Shown here one piece after another: positions 44,073-51,848 of a stretch of DNA of 64,000 nucleotides. The DNA is taken from assembly GCF_035818615.1 (NCBI RefSeq), contig NZ_JAYKZY010000001.1, forward strand, positions 412,501-476,500. The letters are read 5' to 3'. A program made the translations under genes and the position numbers. Position 1 is the stretch's first letter; every line of letters begins with the position of its first letter. Origin of the DNA: Sphingobium sp. CR2-8. Lineage in GTDB: Bacteria; Pseudomonadota; Alphaproteobacteria; Sphingomonadales; Sphingomonadaceae. The notes under the pieces were generated by a model that was not told the DNA's origin, did not search any database, and worked only from the letters and a program-made list of their open reading frames with translations.

Positions 44073-45340
44073 TCCCCCGGCTTGGCATGGGCACCGCGCC
44101 CATCGGCAACCTCTACCGCATGGTGGACGATAGGGAGGCGCGCGCGACGCTGAACGCCGCCTGGGACGCGGGCATCCGCTATTACGACACCGCCCCCCAT
44201 TATGGCTTCGGCCTGGCCGAGCGGCGGCTGGGCGCGATGCTGGCGGATCGGGATGTGGACGGCCAGGCTATCCTGTCGACCAAGGTCGGCCGGTTGCTGG
44301 TGCCGACCGATGCACGGGGCGAACGGCACGGTTTCGTCGATGCCGACCCGTTCGAGCCGGTCTTCGATTATAGCCATGACGCCATCATGCGATCTGTCGA
44401 CGGCAGCCGCGCGCGCCTGGGCCGCGACCGGATCGACCTGCTGCTCGCCCATGATCTGGGCCGCGCGACCCATGGCGACGCGCATCCCGCCCATCTGCGC
44501 GCCTTCCTCGACGGCGGATACCGGGCGATGCGCGACCTGCGCGACACTGGCGCTGTCGGTGCGATCGGCGTCGGCGTGAACGAAGTCGCGATCTGCGACG
44601 AACTGCTCGACCATGTCGAACTGGACATGATCCTGATTGCCGGGCGCTATACGCTGCTGGACCGGCGCGCGCAGCGCCTGCTCGATCGCTGCGCCGCACT
44701 GGGCGTGCGCGTGATAGTCGGCGGCCCCTATAATAGCGGCATATTGGCGCGCGACGATGATGGCCCGCTGCATTTCGATTACGCGACCCCCAGCGACGAC
44801 ATCGTCGCCAAGGCGCAGCGGCTGCGCCGGACCTGCACCGATTTCGGTGTATCGCTGCCCGCCGCCGCGCTGCAATTTCCGCTGCGCCACCCCGCTGTCG
44901 TTGCCGTGATCCCCGGTCTGGTCGGCGTGGACCAGGTGGCCGACACAATCACCCGGCTGGCCGCGCCGATGCCCGATCCGCTCTGGCCCGCGCTCGACGC
45001 GGCGCTGCCCGATATCCAGAAAGGTGCGGCCATGTTGCAGGATGACGCCCGGCTGATCCTGCTGCATCCCGACGACAATGTCATGATCTGCGTCCGCCCG
45101 ATCGAGGCGGGCGACATATTGCCCGCGTCAGGCGGCACCATTCCCGCGCGCGAAGGTATCGCGATCGGCCACAAGGTCGCCCGCATCGCGCTGCACGCCG
45201 GGGACAAGGTCATCAAATATGGTGCGCCGATCGGGTCGATGACCGGCGACGTCGCGACCGGCGATTGGGTCCATATGCACAATATGAAAAGCGATTATAT
45301 CAGCAGCCACACCCGCGACGCGCTGGAGCCGCACCCATGA
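44069..45340 (+). CDS. Aldo/keto reductase fused to an altronate-dehydratase N-terminal (SAF) domain
   Basis: 423 aa. Residues 1-321 are an aldo/keto reductase of the L-fucose/D-threo-aldose 1-dehydrogenase type: LGMGTAPIGNLYRMVDDREA, catalytic Asp and Tyr in YYDTAPHYGFGLAERRLG, Lys in STKVGRLLVP, His in LLLAHDLGR, and FPLRHPAVVAVIPG. From the internal ATG at 45032, residues 322-423 match the SAF-like N-terminal domain of UxaA/GarD dehydratases (ILLHPDDNVMICVRPIEAGD, IPAREGIAIGHKVARIAL, YGAPIGSMTGDVATGDWVHM, ending with the metal-contacting HNMKSDY). The two parts are in one frame with no stop. The internal ATG has a weak AAGG-type site, so separate translation of the SAF part is possible. 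AKR would oxidise L-fucose; the SAF part should pair with the next gene's product. Confidence 0.85.
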   Translation: MIPRLGMGTAPIGNLYRMVDDREARATLNAAWDAGIRYYDTAPHYGFGLAERRLGAMLADRDVDGQAILSTKVGRLLVPTDARGERHGFVDADPFEPVFDYSHDAIMRSVDGSRARLGRDRIDLLLAHDLGRATHGDAHPAHLRAFLDGGYRAMRDLRDTGAVGAIGVGVNEVAICDELLDHVELDMILIAGRYTLLDRRAQRLLDRCAALGVRVIVGGPYNSGILARDDDGPLHFDYATPSDDIVAKAQRLRRTCTDFGVSLPAAALQFPLRHPAVVAVIPGLVGVDQVADTITRLAAPMPDPLWPALDAALPDIQKGAAMLQDDARLILLHPDDNVMICVRPIEAGDILPASGGTIPAREGIAIGHKVARIALHAGDKVIKYGAPIGSMTGDVATGDWVHMHNMKSDYISSHTRDALEPHP

Positions 45341-46539
45341 TCCAGGCATGGCTCCGGCAGGATGGGCGCAAGGGCATCCGCAACGTCGTCGCCGTCGCCT
45401 ATCTGGTGGAATGCGCGCATCATGTCGCGCGCCGGATCGTGGACAAGGCGGACGATCCCGATGTCCAGCTGATCGGCTTTCCCGGCTGCTATCCCAACGC
45501 CTATGCGGCCAAGGTGATGGAAGCGATCGCCACGCACCCCAATGTCGGCGGGCTGGTGATCGTGTCGTTGGGCTGCGAAAGCTTCAACCGCGAACGGCTG
45601 CTGGCGATGGCGCGGGCGAGCGGGCGACCGGCGGAACTATTGGTGATCCAGGAAACGGGCGGCACGGCGGCGACGATCGCGGCGGGGCGGGACGCGGTGG
45701 AGCGGGTGCGCGCCGCCATCGCTGATACGCCCCGCGTTGCGATGGGCGTCGAGGAACTGATCGTCGGCACCATCTGCGGCGGATCGGACGGGACCAGCGG
45801 CATCACCGCCAACCCGGCGGTCGGTCGCGCCTTCGACCGGCTGGTGGCGGACGGGGCGGCCTGCATCTTCGAGGAGACGGGTGAACTGGTCGGCTGCGAA
45901 ACGATCATGGCGACACGCGCCCGCACCCCTGAACTGGCGGTCGCGATCGAGCGATGCGTGCAGAAGGCCGAACGCTATTACACCATCATGGGCTTCGGCA
46001 GCTTCGCGCCGGGCAATGCCGAAGGGGGCCTGACGACGCAGGAGGAAAAGTCGATGGGGGCCTATAGCAAGTCCGGTTCCTCCACCATCGATGGCATATT
46101 GAAGCCGGGTGACGTGCCGCCGACGGGCGGCCTCTATCTGCTCGACGTGGTGCCCGATGGCGAGCCGCGCTTTGGCTTTCCCAACATATCCGACAATGCG
46201 GAGATCGTGGAACTGATCGCCTGCGGCGCACATCTCACGCTCTTTACCACCGGGCGCGGATCGGTGGTCGGATCGGCCATTTCCCCGGTCATCAAGATCT
46301 GCGCCAATCCCGACACCGGCCGCCGCCTGGCCGCCGACATGGACGTCAATGCCGGGCGCATCCTGGAAGGCGAAGCGACGCTGGAGCAGGTCGGCACGGA
46401 AATCTACGACATGGTGCTGGCCGTCGCGTCGGGGGCACGAAGCATCTCCGAACAATTGGGCCATCAGGAGTTTATTTTGACCTACAAGGCTTTCGATCCC
46501 ATCGGCCCCGAATGTCTGCCGACGAGGGCACGCGCATGA
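45337..46539 (+). CDS. UxaA/GarD family dehydratase, C-terminal catalytic part (candidate L-fuconate dehydratase)
   Basis: 400 aa. It starts with AWLRQDGRKGIRNVVAVAYL, the beginning of the large domain of altronate/galactarate dehydratases, and keeps the cysteine-containing motifs IGFPGCYPNA, VSLGCESFNRERLL, GTICGGSDGTSGITANPAVG and LFTTGRGSVVGSAISPVIKI. It lacks the SAF domain, which is instead at the end of the preceding gene; the start overlaps that gene's stop (ATGA). A similar two-gene arrangement of UxaA parts is known in the L-fucose locus of Campylobacter jejuni (Cj0482/Cj0483). Dehydration of L-fuconate to 2-keto-3-deoxy-L-fuconate is the inferred reaction; altronate or a related acid is the alternative. 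Confidence 0.85.
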   Translation: MIQAWLRQDGRKGIRNVVAVAYLVECAHHVARRIVDKADDPDVQLIGFPGCYPNAYAAKVMEAIATHPNVGGLVIVSLGCESFNRERLLAMARASGRPAELLVIQETGGTAATIAAGRDAVERVRAAIADTPRVAMGVEELIVGTICGGSDGTSGITANPAVGRAFDRLVADGAACIFEETGELVGCETIMATRARTPELAVAIERCVQKAERYYTIMGFGSFAPGNAEGGLTTQEEKSMGAYSKSGSSTIDGILKPGDVPPTGGLYLLDVVPDGEPRFGFPNISDNAEIVELIACGAHLTLFTTGRGSVVGSAISPVIKICANPDTGRRLAADMDVNAGRILEGEATLEQVGTEIYDMVLAVASGARSISEQLGHQEFILTYKAFDPIGPECLPTRARA

Positions 46540-47267
46540 GCGGGCGTCTGGACGGCAAGGTCGCGCTGATCACGGCGGCGGCGGCGGGCATCGGCCGCGC
46601 TACGGCGCAGCGCTTCGTGGCGGAAGGCGCGCGCGTCATCGCGACCGATCGCGACGCGCAGGCGCTCGAAGGGCTGGACGGTTGCGAATGGCGCGCGCTC
46701 GACGCGACCGACGACGCGGCGGTGCGCGCATTGGCGGCGGAGGTCGGTCCGATCGACATCCTCGCCAACATCGCGGGCGTCGTCCATGCGGGCAATATCC
46801 TGGAATGTAGCCAGGAGGATTGGGACTTCGCCCTCTCGCTCAACATGACCGCCATGTATCACACGATCCGCGCCTTCCTGCCTGGCATGTTGGACAAAGG
46901 CGCCGGATCGATCGTCAACATGTCCTCCATCGCCAGTTCGGTGAAGGGCATCCCCAACCGCTTCGCCTATGGCGCTAGCAAGGCGGGCGTCATCGGCCTG
47001 ACCAAGGCAGTGGCGGCCGATTTCGTGGGGCAGGGGGTGCGGTGCAACTGCATCTGCCCCGGCACGATCGATACGCCCTCGCTGCAACAGCGGCTCCACG
47101 ACACCGGCGACTATGCCGCCGCGCAGGCCGCCTTCATCGCGCGCCAGCCCATGGGCCGCCTGGGTCGGGCGGAGGAGATCGCCGGCCTCGTCCTCTATCT
47201 CGCCAGCGATGACGCTGCCTTCACCACCGGCGCGGTGCATGTGATCGACGGCGGCTGGGTGAACTGA
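46536..47267 (+). CDS. SDR family oxidoreductase (2-keto-3-deoxy-L-fuconate dehydrogenase-like)
   Basis: 243 aa. Start ATG at 46536 overlapping the previous stop. Classical SDR motifs: cofactor loop TAAAAGIGR (residues 13-21, with the unusual AAA in place of GxxxG), an Asp in VIATDRD indicating NAD preference, NIAG at 78-81, catalytic Y145 and K149 in YGASK, and CICPGTIDTPSL. The sequence resembles 2-keto-3-deoxy-L-fuconate dehydrogenases and mammalian BDH2, which share the TAAAxGIG motif. It would oxidise C4 of the deoxy keto acid; the product is then cleaved to pyruvate and lactate by a hydrolase not present in this operon. Confidence 0.87.
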   Translation: MSGRLDGKVALITAAAAGIGRATAQRFVAEGARVIATDRDAQALEGLDGCEWRALDATDDAAVRALAAEVGPIDILANIAGVVHAGNILECSQEDWDFALSLNMTAMYHTIRAFLPGMLDKGAGSIVNMSSIASSVKGIPNRFAYGASKAGVIGLTKAVAADFVGQGVRCNCICPGTIDTPSLQQRLHDTGDYAAAQAAFIARQPMGRLGRAEEIAGLVLYLASDDAAFTTGAVHVIDGGWVN

Positions 47268-47611
47268 TGCGCCATGTTCTTCTGATCGATCTGGTCGACG
47301 ATGCACAGGCCATCGCGCAATATGAGACGTGGCATGCGTCGGGCGCATTGCCACCCGCGATCGGCGCCAGCATCCGCGCGGCGGACGTGACCGCGATGGA
47401 CATCTACCGCAGCGGCCATCGCCTGGTCATGGTGATGGAAACCGGCCCCGGTTTCGATGCCGCGGCCAAGGCGGCGGCCGACGCCGCCGATCCGGCGGTG
47501 CAGGCATGGGAAACGCAGATGGACGCCGTCCAGCGCCCGCTCCCTTGGGGCCATCCGGACGCCAAATGGACGCAGGCCGTCCCCATCTTCTCCCTCGACG
47601 AACAGCCCTGA
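47267..47611 (+). CDS. L-rhamnose/L-fucose mutarotase family protein
   Basis: 114 aa, a small dimeric ferredoxin-fold protein of the RhaM family. Visible: HVLLIDLVDDAQAIAQYETW (the strand with the conserved Tyr and Trp-His), DVTAMDIYRSGHRLVMVMET and the C-terminal WETQMDAVQRPLPW with AKWTQAVPIFSL. It interconverts alpha and beta anomers so that the dehydrogenase receives its preferred form. The start codon shares bases with the SDR stop (TGATG). In C. jejuni a homologous gene accompanies the fucose genes. L-fucose is favoured over rhamnose because of the fucosidase nearby. Confidence 0.88.
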   Translation: MRHVLLIDLVDDAQAIAQYETWHASGALPPAIGASIRAADVTAMDIYRSGHRLVMVMETGPGFDAAAKAAADAADPAVQAWETQMDAVQRPLPWGHPDAKWTQAVPIFSLDEQP

Positions 47612-47622
47612 AAGGCCTTGTC

Positions 47623-49230
47623 ATGATCCTGACCCGGACCCTGATCGCCGCGACGCTTGTGCTCGCCACCCCCGCCCTGGCGCAGGGCGACGTGCCCCAT
47701 ATCCAGAGCAAGGCGGGCCGCCACGCCCTGATCGTGGACGGCGCGCCGTTTCTGGTCCTGGGCGGACAGGTCAACAACAGCAGCAATTATCCCGCTCCGC
47801 TGGAAAAGGTGTGGGCGACGCTCGACCGGATCGGCGCGAACACGGTGGAAGCGCCGATCGCCTGGGAACAGCTGGAGCCGAAGGAAGGCCAATATGACTT
47901 CTCCTTCGTCCAGACATTGCTCGATGAAGCGCGCAAGCATGACAAGCGCATCGTCCTGCTCTGGTTCGGCGCGTGGAAGAATACCGGTCTGGCTTACACG
48001 CCCGACTGGGTGAAGCTCGACAATCGTCGCTTTCCACGGATGAAGACGAAGGACGGCCAGGATCATGGCGTCCTGTCGCCTCACGGCGCGGCGACGCTGG
48101 CCGCCGACAAGCGCGCCTTCCTCCAGCTCATGACCTATATCCGCGACAATGACGCGCAGAATACGGTCATTCTGGTGCAGCCGGAAAATGAGGTCGGCAG
48201 CTACAAGAACCCGCGCGATTACGGCGCGACGGCGCAGAAGCTGTTCGACGGGCCGGTGCCGGGGGCGCTGACGAAGGCGTTGAAGAAGCCCGGCGGCAAC
48301 TGGGCGGCCGTCTTCGGCGATCAGGCCGACCGCGCCTTCAACACATGGCATACCGCCCGTTACATCGATGCGCTGGCGGCGGCGGGCAAGGCGATCAAGC
48401 CGCTGCCCATGTATGTGAACGCATCGCTGGGCGATCCCTTCGCCAAGCCTGATCCGATGGCGCTGTCGAGCGGCGGGCCGCAGGGCGACGTCATCGACAT
48501 CTGGAAGGCGGCGGCCCCTTCGATCGATTTCGCCGCGCCCGACATCTACGACCGGGCGAGCCGCAACGTGTTCAAGCATCTCGATCTCTACACCCGGCCG
48601 GACAATGCGCTGATGGTGCCCGAAATCGGCAATGCGGCCGAATATGCGCGCTATTTCTGGGCGACGCTGGGGCGCGGGGCGATCGGCTTCGCGCCGTTCG
48701 GCATGGACGATACCGGCTATTATAACTATCCGCTGGGGGCCAAGCGCTTCGACGACGCCACGCTGGACGCCTTCGCCACCAAATATCGCGTGATCGCATC
48801 CGCGCCCTGGGCCAGACTCGCGTTCGACCATCCCGTCTGGGGCGCGGCCAAGCCCGACGATGGCGCGCCCGTCAGCACCACCATGGGCGACTGGACGATC
48901 ACCGCCAGCTTCGGCCAATGGCAGTTCGGCCAGCGCGAATGGTTCCCCAAGGCGGACCTGCCCGCCTGGGCGACCGAGCCGACCGGCGGCACGGTGGTGG
49001 CGCAACTGTCGGCCAACGAGTTTCTGTTCACCGGCGACCATGTCCGCCTGAACTTCGCCGCGAAGGACGGCAGCGCGCCGGGCGGCATGATCGTCAAGGT
49101 GGAAGAAGGCCATTTCGACAAGGGCGCGTGGGTCATGGATCGCATCTGGAACGGAGATCAGACCGATTACGGCCTCAACATCATCGACCAGCCCGTCTGG
49201 ATCAAGGTGACGATGGGCCGCTATCGCTGA
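47623..49230 (+). CDS. Glycoside hydrolase family 35-type beta-galactosidase
   Basis: 535 aa with a signal peptide (LTRTLIAATLVLATPALAQG). TIM barrel with YPAPLEKVWATLDRIGANTV and PIAWEQLEPKEGQYDFSFVQ (typical of GH35/GH42-like clan A enzymes), acid/base Glu190 in LVQPENEVGSY and probable nucleophile Glu334 in LMVPEIGN. The C-terminal beta domain (about residues 400-535) matches the DUF5597 region of this subgroup. It is 11 bp after the mutarotase gene and ends the plus arm. It probably removes beta-1,2-galactose from xyloglucan side chains after defucosylation. Confidence 0.9.
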   Translation: MILTRTLIAATLVLATPALAQGDVPHIQSKAGRHALIVDGAPFLVLGGQVNNSSNYPAPLEKVWATLDRIGANTVEAPIAWEQLEPKEGQYDFSFVQTLLDEARKHDKRIVLLWFGAWKNTGLAYTPDWVKLDNRRFPRMKTKDGQDHGVLSPHGAATLAADKRAFLQLMTYIRDNDAQNTVILVQPENEVGSYKNPRDYGATAQKLFDGPVPGALTKALKKPGGNWAAVFGDQADRAFNTWHTARYIDALAAAGKAIKPLPMYVNASLGDPFAKPDPMALSSGGPQGDVIDIWKAAAPSIDFAAPDIYDRASRNVFKHLDLYTRPDNALMVPEIGNAAEYARYFWATLGRGAIGFAPFGMDDTGYYNYPLGAKRFDDATLDAFATKYRVIASAPWARLAFDHPVWGAAKPDDGAPVSTTMGDWTITASFGQWQFGQREWFPKADLPAWATEPTGGTVVAQLSANEFLFTGDHVRLNFAAKDGSAPGGMIVKVEEGHFDKGAWVMDRIWNGDQTDYGLNIIDQPVWIKVTMGRYR

Positions 49231-49240
49231 TGCCGTAATG

Positions 49241-50272
49241 TCATCCCGGCGCAGCGGTCGATTGCGCCGGGACGATCGACAGCATCGGGCTGGTCAGCTC
49301 GGACAGGGGCGCGCCCTCGATCAGGTCGATCAGGTGGCGCGTCGCCATTTCCGCCATGGCGCCAAAGGGGCGGGCGACGGTGGTGAGGGCGGGGGTCAGC
49401 ATTTCCGCCACAATGCTGCCGTCGAAGCCGACCACCGACAGCGCAGCGGGCACGGCGATCCCGCGCTCTGCCGCAACCTTCAAGACGCCCGCCGCCATGA
49501 TGTCGTTGGCCGCAAAGATGGCGGTGGGCGCGGGGGACGCCGCGAGCAGGCTGTTCGCCGCCGCCACCCCCGCCGCCAGGCTGTAGTCGCCCTCCATCTC
49601 CGCCGCCGGTGCGGCCCCAACCTCTGCCAGCGCCTCCACGAAACCGGCGCGGCGCTCGATCGCCGATATCATGTCCTGCGGCCCGGTGATCATCGCGATC
49701 CGCCTATGCCCCAGCCCGATCAGGTGCCGCGCCACATCGCCCGCCGCCTGTCGTTCCCGCGACAGCAGCACCGCCCCATAGCCCCGTATCGGCACGGCCG
49801 AAATCGCGACCGCCGGAACATGATCGCCCTTCAACGCATCGGGCAGGCCGACCATGTCCGACACCGGCGGCATCACCACCAGCCCGTCGACGCGCGCGCG
49901 CCGGGCAAAGCCCAGCACATCGTCCGCCGCGCCGGGATCGCCGACCGGCACGCTATGGCAGATCACCTCATAGCCGCGCCGCGTCGCTTCCCGCCCGACA
50001 CCGCGCTGCACGCTGTCCAGTACCAGCGCGTTGCGATCATTATGCACCAGGCCGATCAGGAAGGAGCGGCCCTTCGCCAGGGCGCGGGCGCGCAGGCTGG
50101 GCCGGAAATTCAGCGCGTCGATCGCGACCTGGATACGGGCCCGCGTCTCCCTGTTCACCTTGGGCGACTGGTTGAGCACCCGCGACACCGTGCGGATCGA
50201 CACGCCCGCCATGGCGGCCACATCGACGATCGTCGGCTCGTTGCCGCCATGGCTGGGTCCGGTTTGGGGCAT
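49241..50272 (-). CDS. LacI family regulator of the uronate genes
   Basis: 343 aa. Helix-turn-helix TIVDVAAMAGVSIRTVSRVL at residues 14-33, then NQSPKVNRETRARIQVAIDA, hinge PSLRARALAKGRSFLIGLVH, and an effector domain with GHRRIAMITGPQDMISAIER, IFAANDIMAAGVLKVAAERG and LSVVGFDGSIVAEML. It lies 75 bp downstream of uxaC on the same strand and is probably co-transcribed with it. The perfect 20-bp palindrome upstream of uxaC (51813-51832) is its likely autoregulatory site. Related operator-like sequences before GH2 and the fucose arms may extend its regulon. Confidence 0.9.
   Translation of the reverse strand: MPQTGPSHGGNEPTIVDVAAMAGVSIRTVSRVLNQSPKVNRETRARIQVAIDALNFRPSLRARALAKGRSFLIGLVHNDRNALVLDSVQRGVGREATRRGYEVICHSVPVGDPGAADDVLGFARRARVDGLVVMPPVSDMVGLPDALKGDHVPAVAISAVPIRGYGAVLLSRERQAAGDVARHLIGLGHRRIAMITGPQDMISAIERRAGFVEALAEVGAAPAAEMEGDYSLAAGVAAANSLLAASPAPTAIFAANDIMAAGVLKVAAERGIAVPAALSVVGFDGSIVAEMLTPALTTVARPFGAMAEMATRHLIDLIEGAPLSELTSPMLSIVPAQSTAAPG
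49244..49272. terminator. Hairpin at the convergent GH35/LacI ends
   Basis: A perfect 10-bp stem, TCCCGGCGCA with TGCGCCGGGA, and a 9-base loop. It overlaps the last codons of the LacI gene, so it mainly stops transcription leaving GH35. Confidence 0.6.
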
Positions 50273-50347
50273 GACGGCTTTCTGGACGATGGCGGGACGC
50301 GGCTGCTTTATGCCAGCGGGTGCGCCCTGACAAACGCCTTGGTGGGA

Positions 50348-51793
50348 TCAGGCTGCGCTGGCGAGCGACCGCACCGGCGCATCGGGCAGGCGATAGGCCT
50401 TGCGCACCAGATTATAGGTCAGGTCCTCCGCCAGTTCCTGCGCTTCCCAATCGCGCAGCCGCCCTTCGGCGACCAGCCGCGCCAGGAACGCGCAATCCAC
50501 CCGCCGCGCGACATCATGCCGGGCCGGGATCGACAGGAAGGCGCGGGTGTCGTCGTTGAACCCTACCGTATTATAGAAGCCCGCCGTCTCCGTCGTCATC
50601 TCGCGGAACCGCATCATGCCTTCGGGGCTGTCGTGGAACCACCAGGCCGGACCCAGCTTCAAACAGGGATAATGGCCCGCCAGTGGGGCGAGTTCGCGCG
50701 AATAGGTGGTTTCATCCAGCGTGAAGAGGATGATCGACAGCCTGGCTTCATTGCCGAACCGGTCGAGCAGCGGCTTCAATCCCCCGACATAATCGGTGCG
50801 CCCCGGGATATCCGCGCCCTTGTCGCGGCCATAATGCTGATGCAGCCAGCTATTATGGTTGCGGCAGGCACCGGGATGGATCTGCATGACCAGCCCGTCC
50901 TCCAGGCTGAGCCGCGCCATTTCGGTCAGTATCTGCGCGCGGAACAGTTCAGCGTCGGCGGCAGTCCAGTCCTTGCCGATGATCTTGTCGAACAGGGCAG
51001 CCGATTCCGCGTCGGACAGGTTCGCCGTCCGCGCGCTTGGGTGCCCATGGTCGGTTGACGTCGCGCCCATGGCGATGAAATCCTGCCGCCGCCTGGCATG
51101 GGCGCGCAGATAGCCGCGCCACGTCATCACATCCTCGCCCGTCAGTTCGGCGAAGGCGGCCATGCTGGCATGAAAATCCTCATGCTCCGGATCGATCACG
51201 GCGTCCGGGCGATAGGCCGTCACCACCTGGCCCGACCAGTCCGACGCGCGGATCGCGGCATGATGGTCCAGCCGCTCATGCGCGCCCTCGGTCGTGGCGA
51301 TCAGTTCGATATTGAACCGGTCGAACAGCGCGCGCGGGCGGAAGGCGGGGGTGGCGAGCAGTTCGCCGATCCGGTCATAATAATGGTCGGCCGTCTTTTC
51401 GGACAGGATGACGTCGAACCCGAACAGCGCGGCAAAGACATGGTCCAGCCACATCCTTGAAGGCGTTCCGCGAAACAGATGCTGGTTGCTGGCGAAGATG
51501 CGCCAGGCCGCGCGCGGATCGGCATCGCCCGGCACGCCATGGGCAGGCACCCCCAGATCCTTCAGGCTGATGCCCTGGCTGTAGAGCATGCGGTAGAGAT
51601 AATGGTCGGGCGCGAGCAGCAGGGCGGTCGCATTGTCCCAGGCGGTGTCGGTCGCGAACCAGGCGGGGTCGGTGTGACCGTGCGGGCTGACGATCGGCAG
51701 CGCGGCGACGCTGTCATACAGGCCGCGCGCGATGGCACGGGTGCCCGGGTCTGCCGGGAAAAGCCGGTTGGGATCGAGCGAGAGCTGGGTCAT
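50348..51793 (-). CDS. uxaC: Glucuronate (uronate) isomerase
   Basis: 481 aa, normal UxaC length. It isomerises D-glucuronate to fructuronate or D-galacturonate to tagaturonate. Signatures: LPIVSPHGHTDPAWFA (metal His pair), LYRMLYSQGISLKDLG, TEGAHERLDHHAAIRASDWS, VVTAYRPDAV, LVMQIHPGACRNHN and GFNDDTRAFLSIPARHDVAR. It is an amidohydrolase-superfamily member found in the cytoplasm. It is divergent from the altronate dehydratase and fructuronate-reductase-like genes, with a shared operator between them. Confidence 0.95.
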   Translation of the reverse strand: MTQLSLDPNRLFPADPGTRAIARGLYDSVAALPIVSPHGHTDPAWFATDTAWDNATALLLAPDHYLYRMLYSQGISLKDLGVPAHGVPGDADPRAAWRIFASNQHLFRGTPSRMWLDHVFAALFGFDVILSEKTADHYYDRIGELLATPAFRPRALFDRFNIELIATTEGAHERLDHHAAIRASDWSGQVVTAYRPDAVIDPEHEDFHASMAAFAELTGEDVMTWRGYLRAHARRRQDFIAMGATSTDHGHPSARTANLSDAESAALFDKIIGKDWTAADAELFRAQILTEMARLSLEDGLVMQIHPGACRNHNSWLHQHYGRDKGADIPGRTDYVGGLKPLLDRFGNEARLSIILFTLDETTYSRELAPLAGHYPCLKLGPAWWFHDSPEGMMRFREMTTETAGFYNTVGFNDDTRAFLSIPARHDVARRVDCAFLARLVAEGRLRDWEAQELAEDLTYNLVRKAYRLPDAPVRSLASAA

Positions 51794-51812
51794 GACATCA
51801 TCTCCTTAGGAC

Positions 51813-51832
51813 TTGTGCCAGCGTTGGCACAA
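51813..51832. promoter_or_regulatory. Perfect 20-bp palindrome TTGTGCCAGCGTTGGCACAA
   Basis: Eight-base arms around GCGT, 20 bp upstream of the uxaC start and 17 bp upstream of the altronate dehydratase start. It is a typical LacI-family operator placed to repress both divergent promoters. Confidence 0.8.
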
Positions 51833-51848
51833 ATGCTATCAGGGCGCA

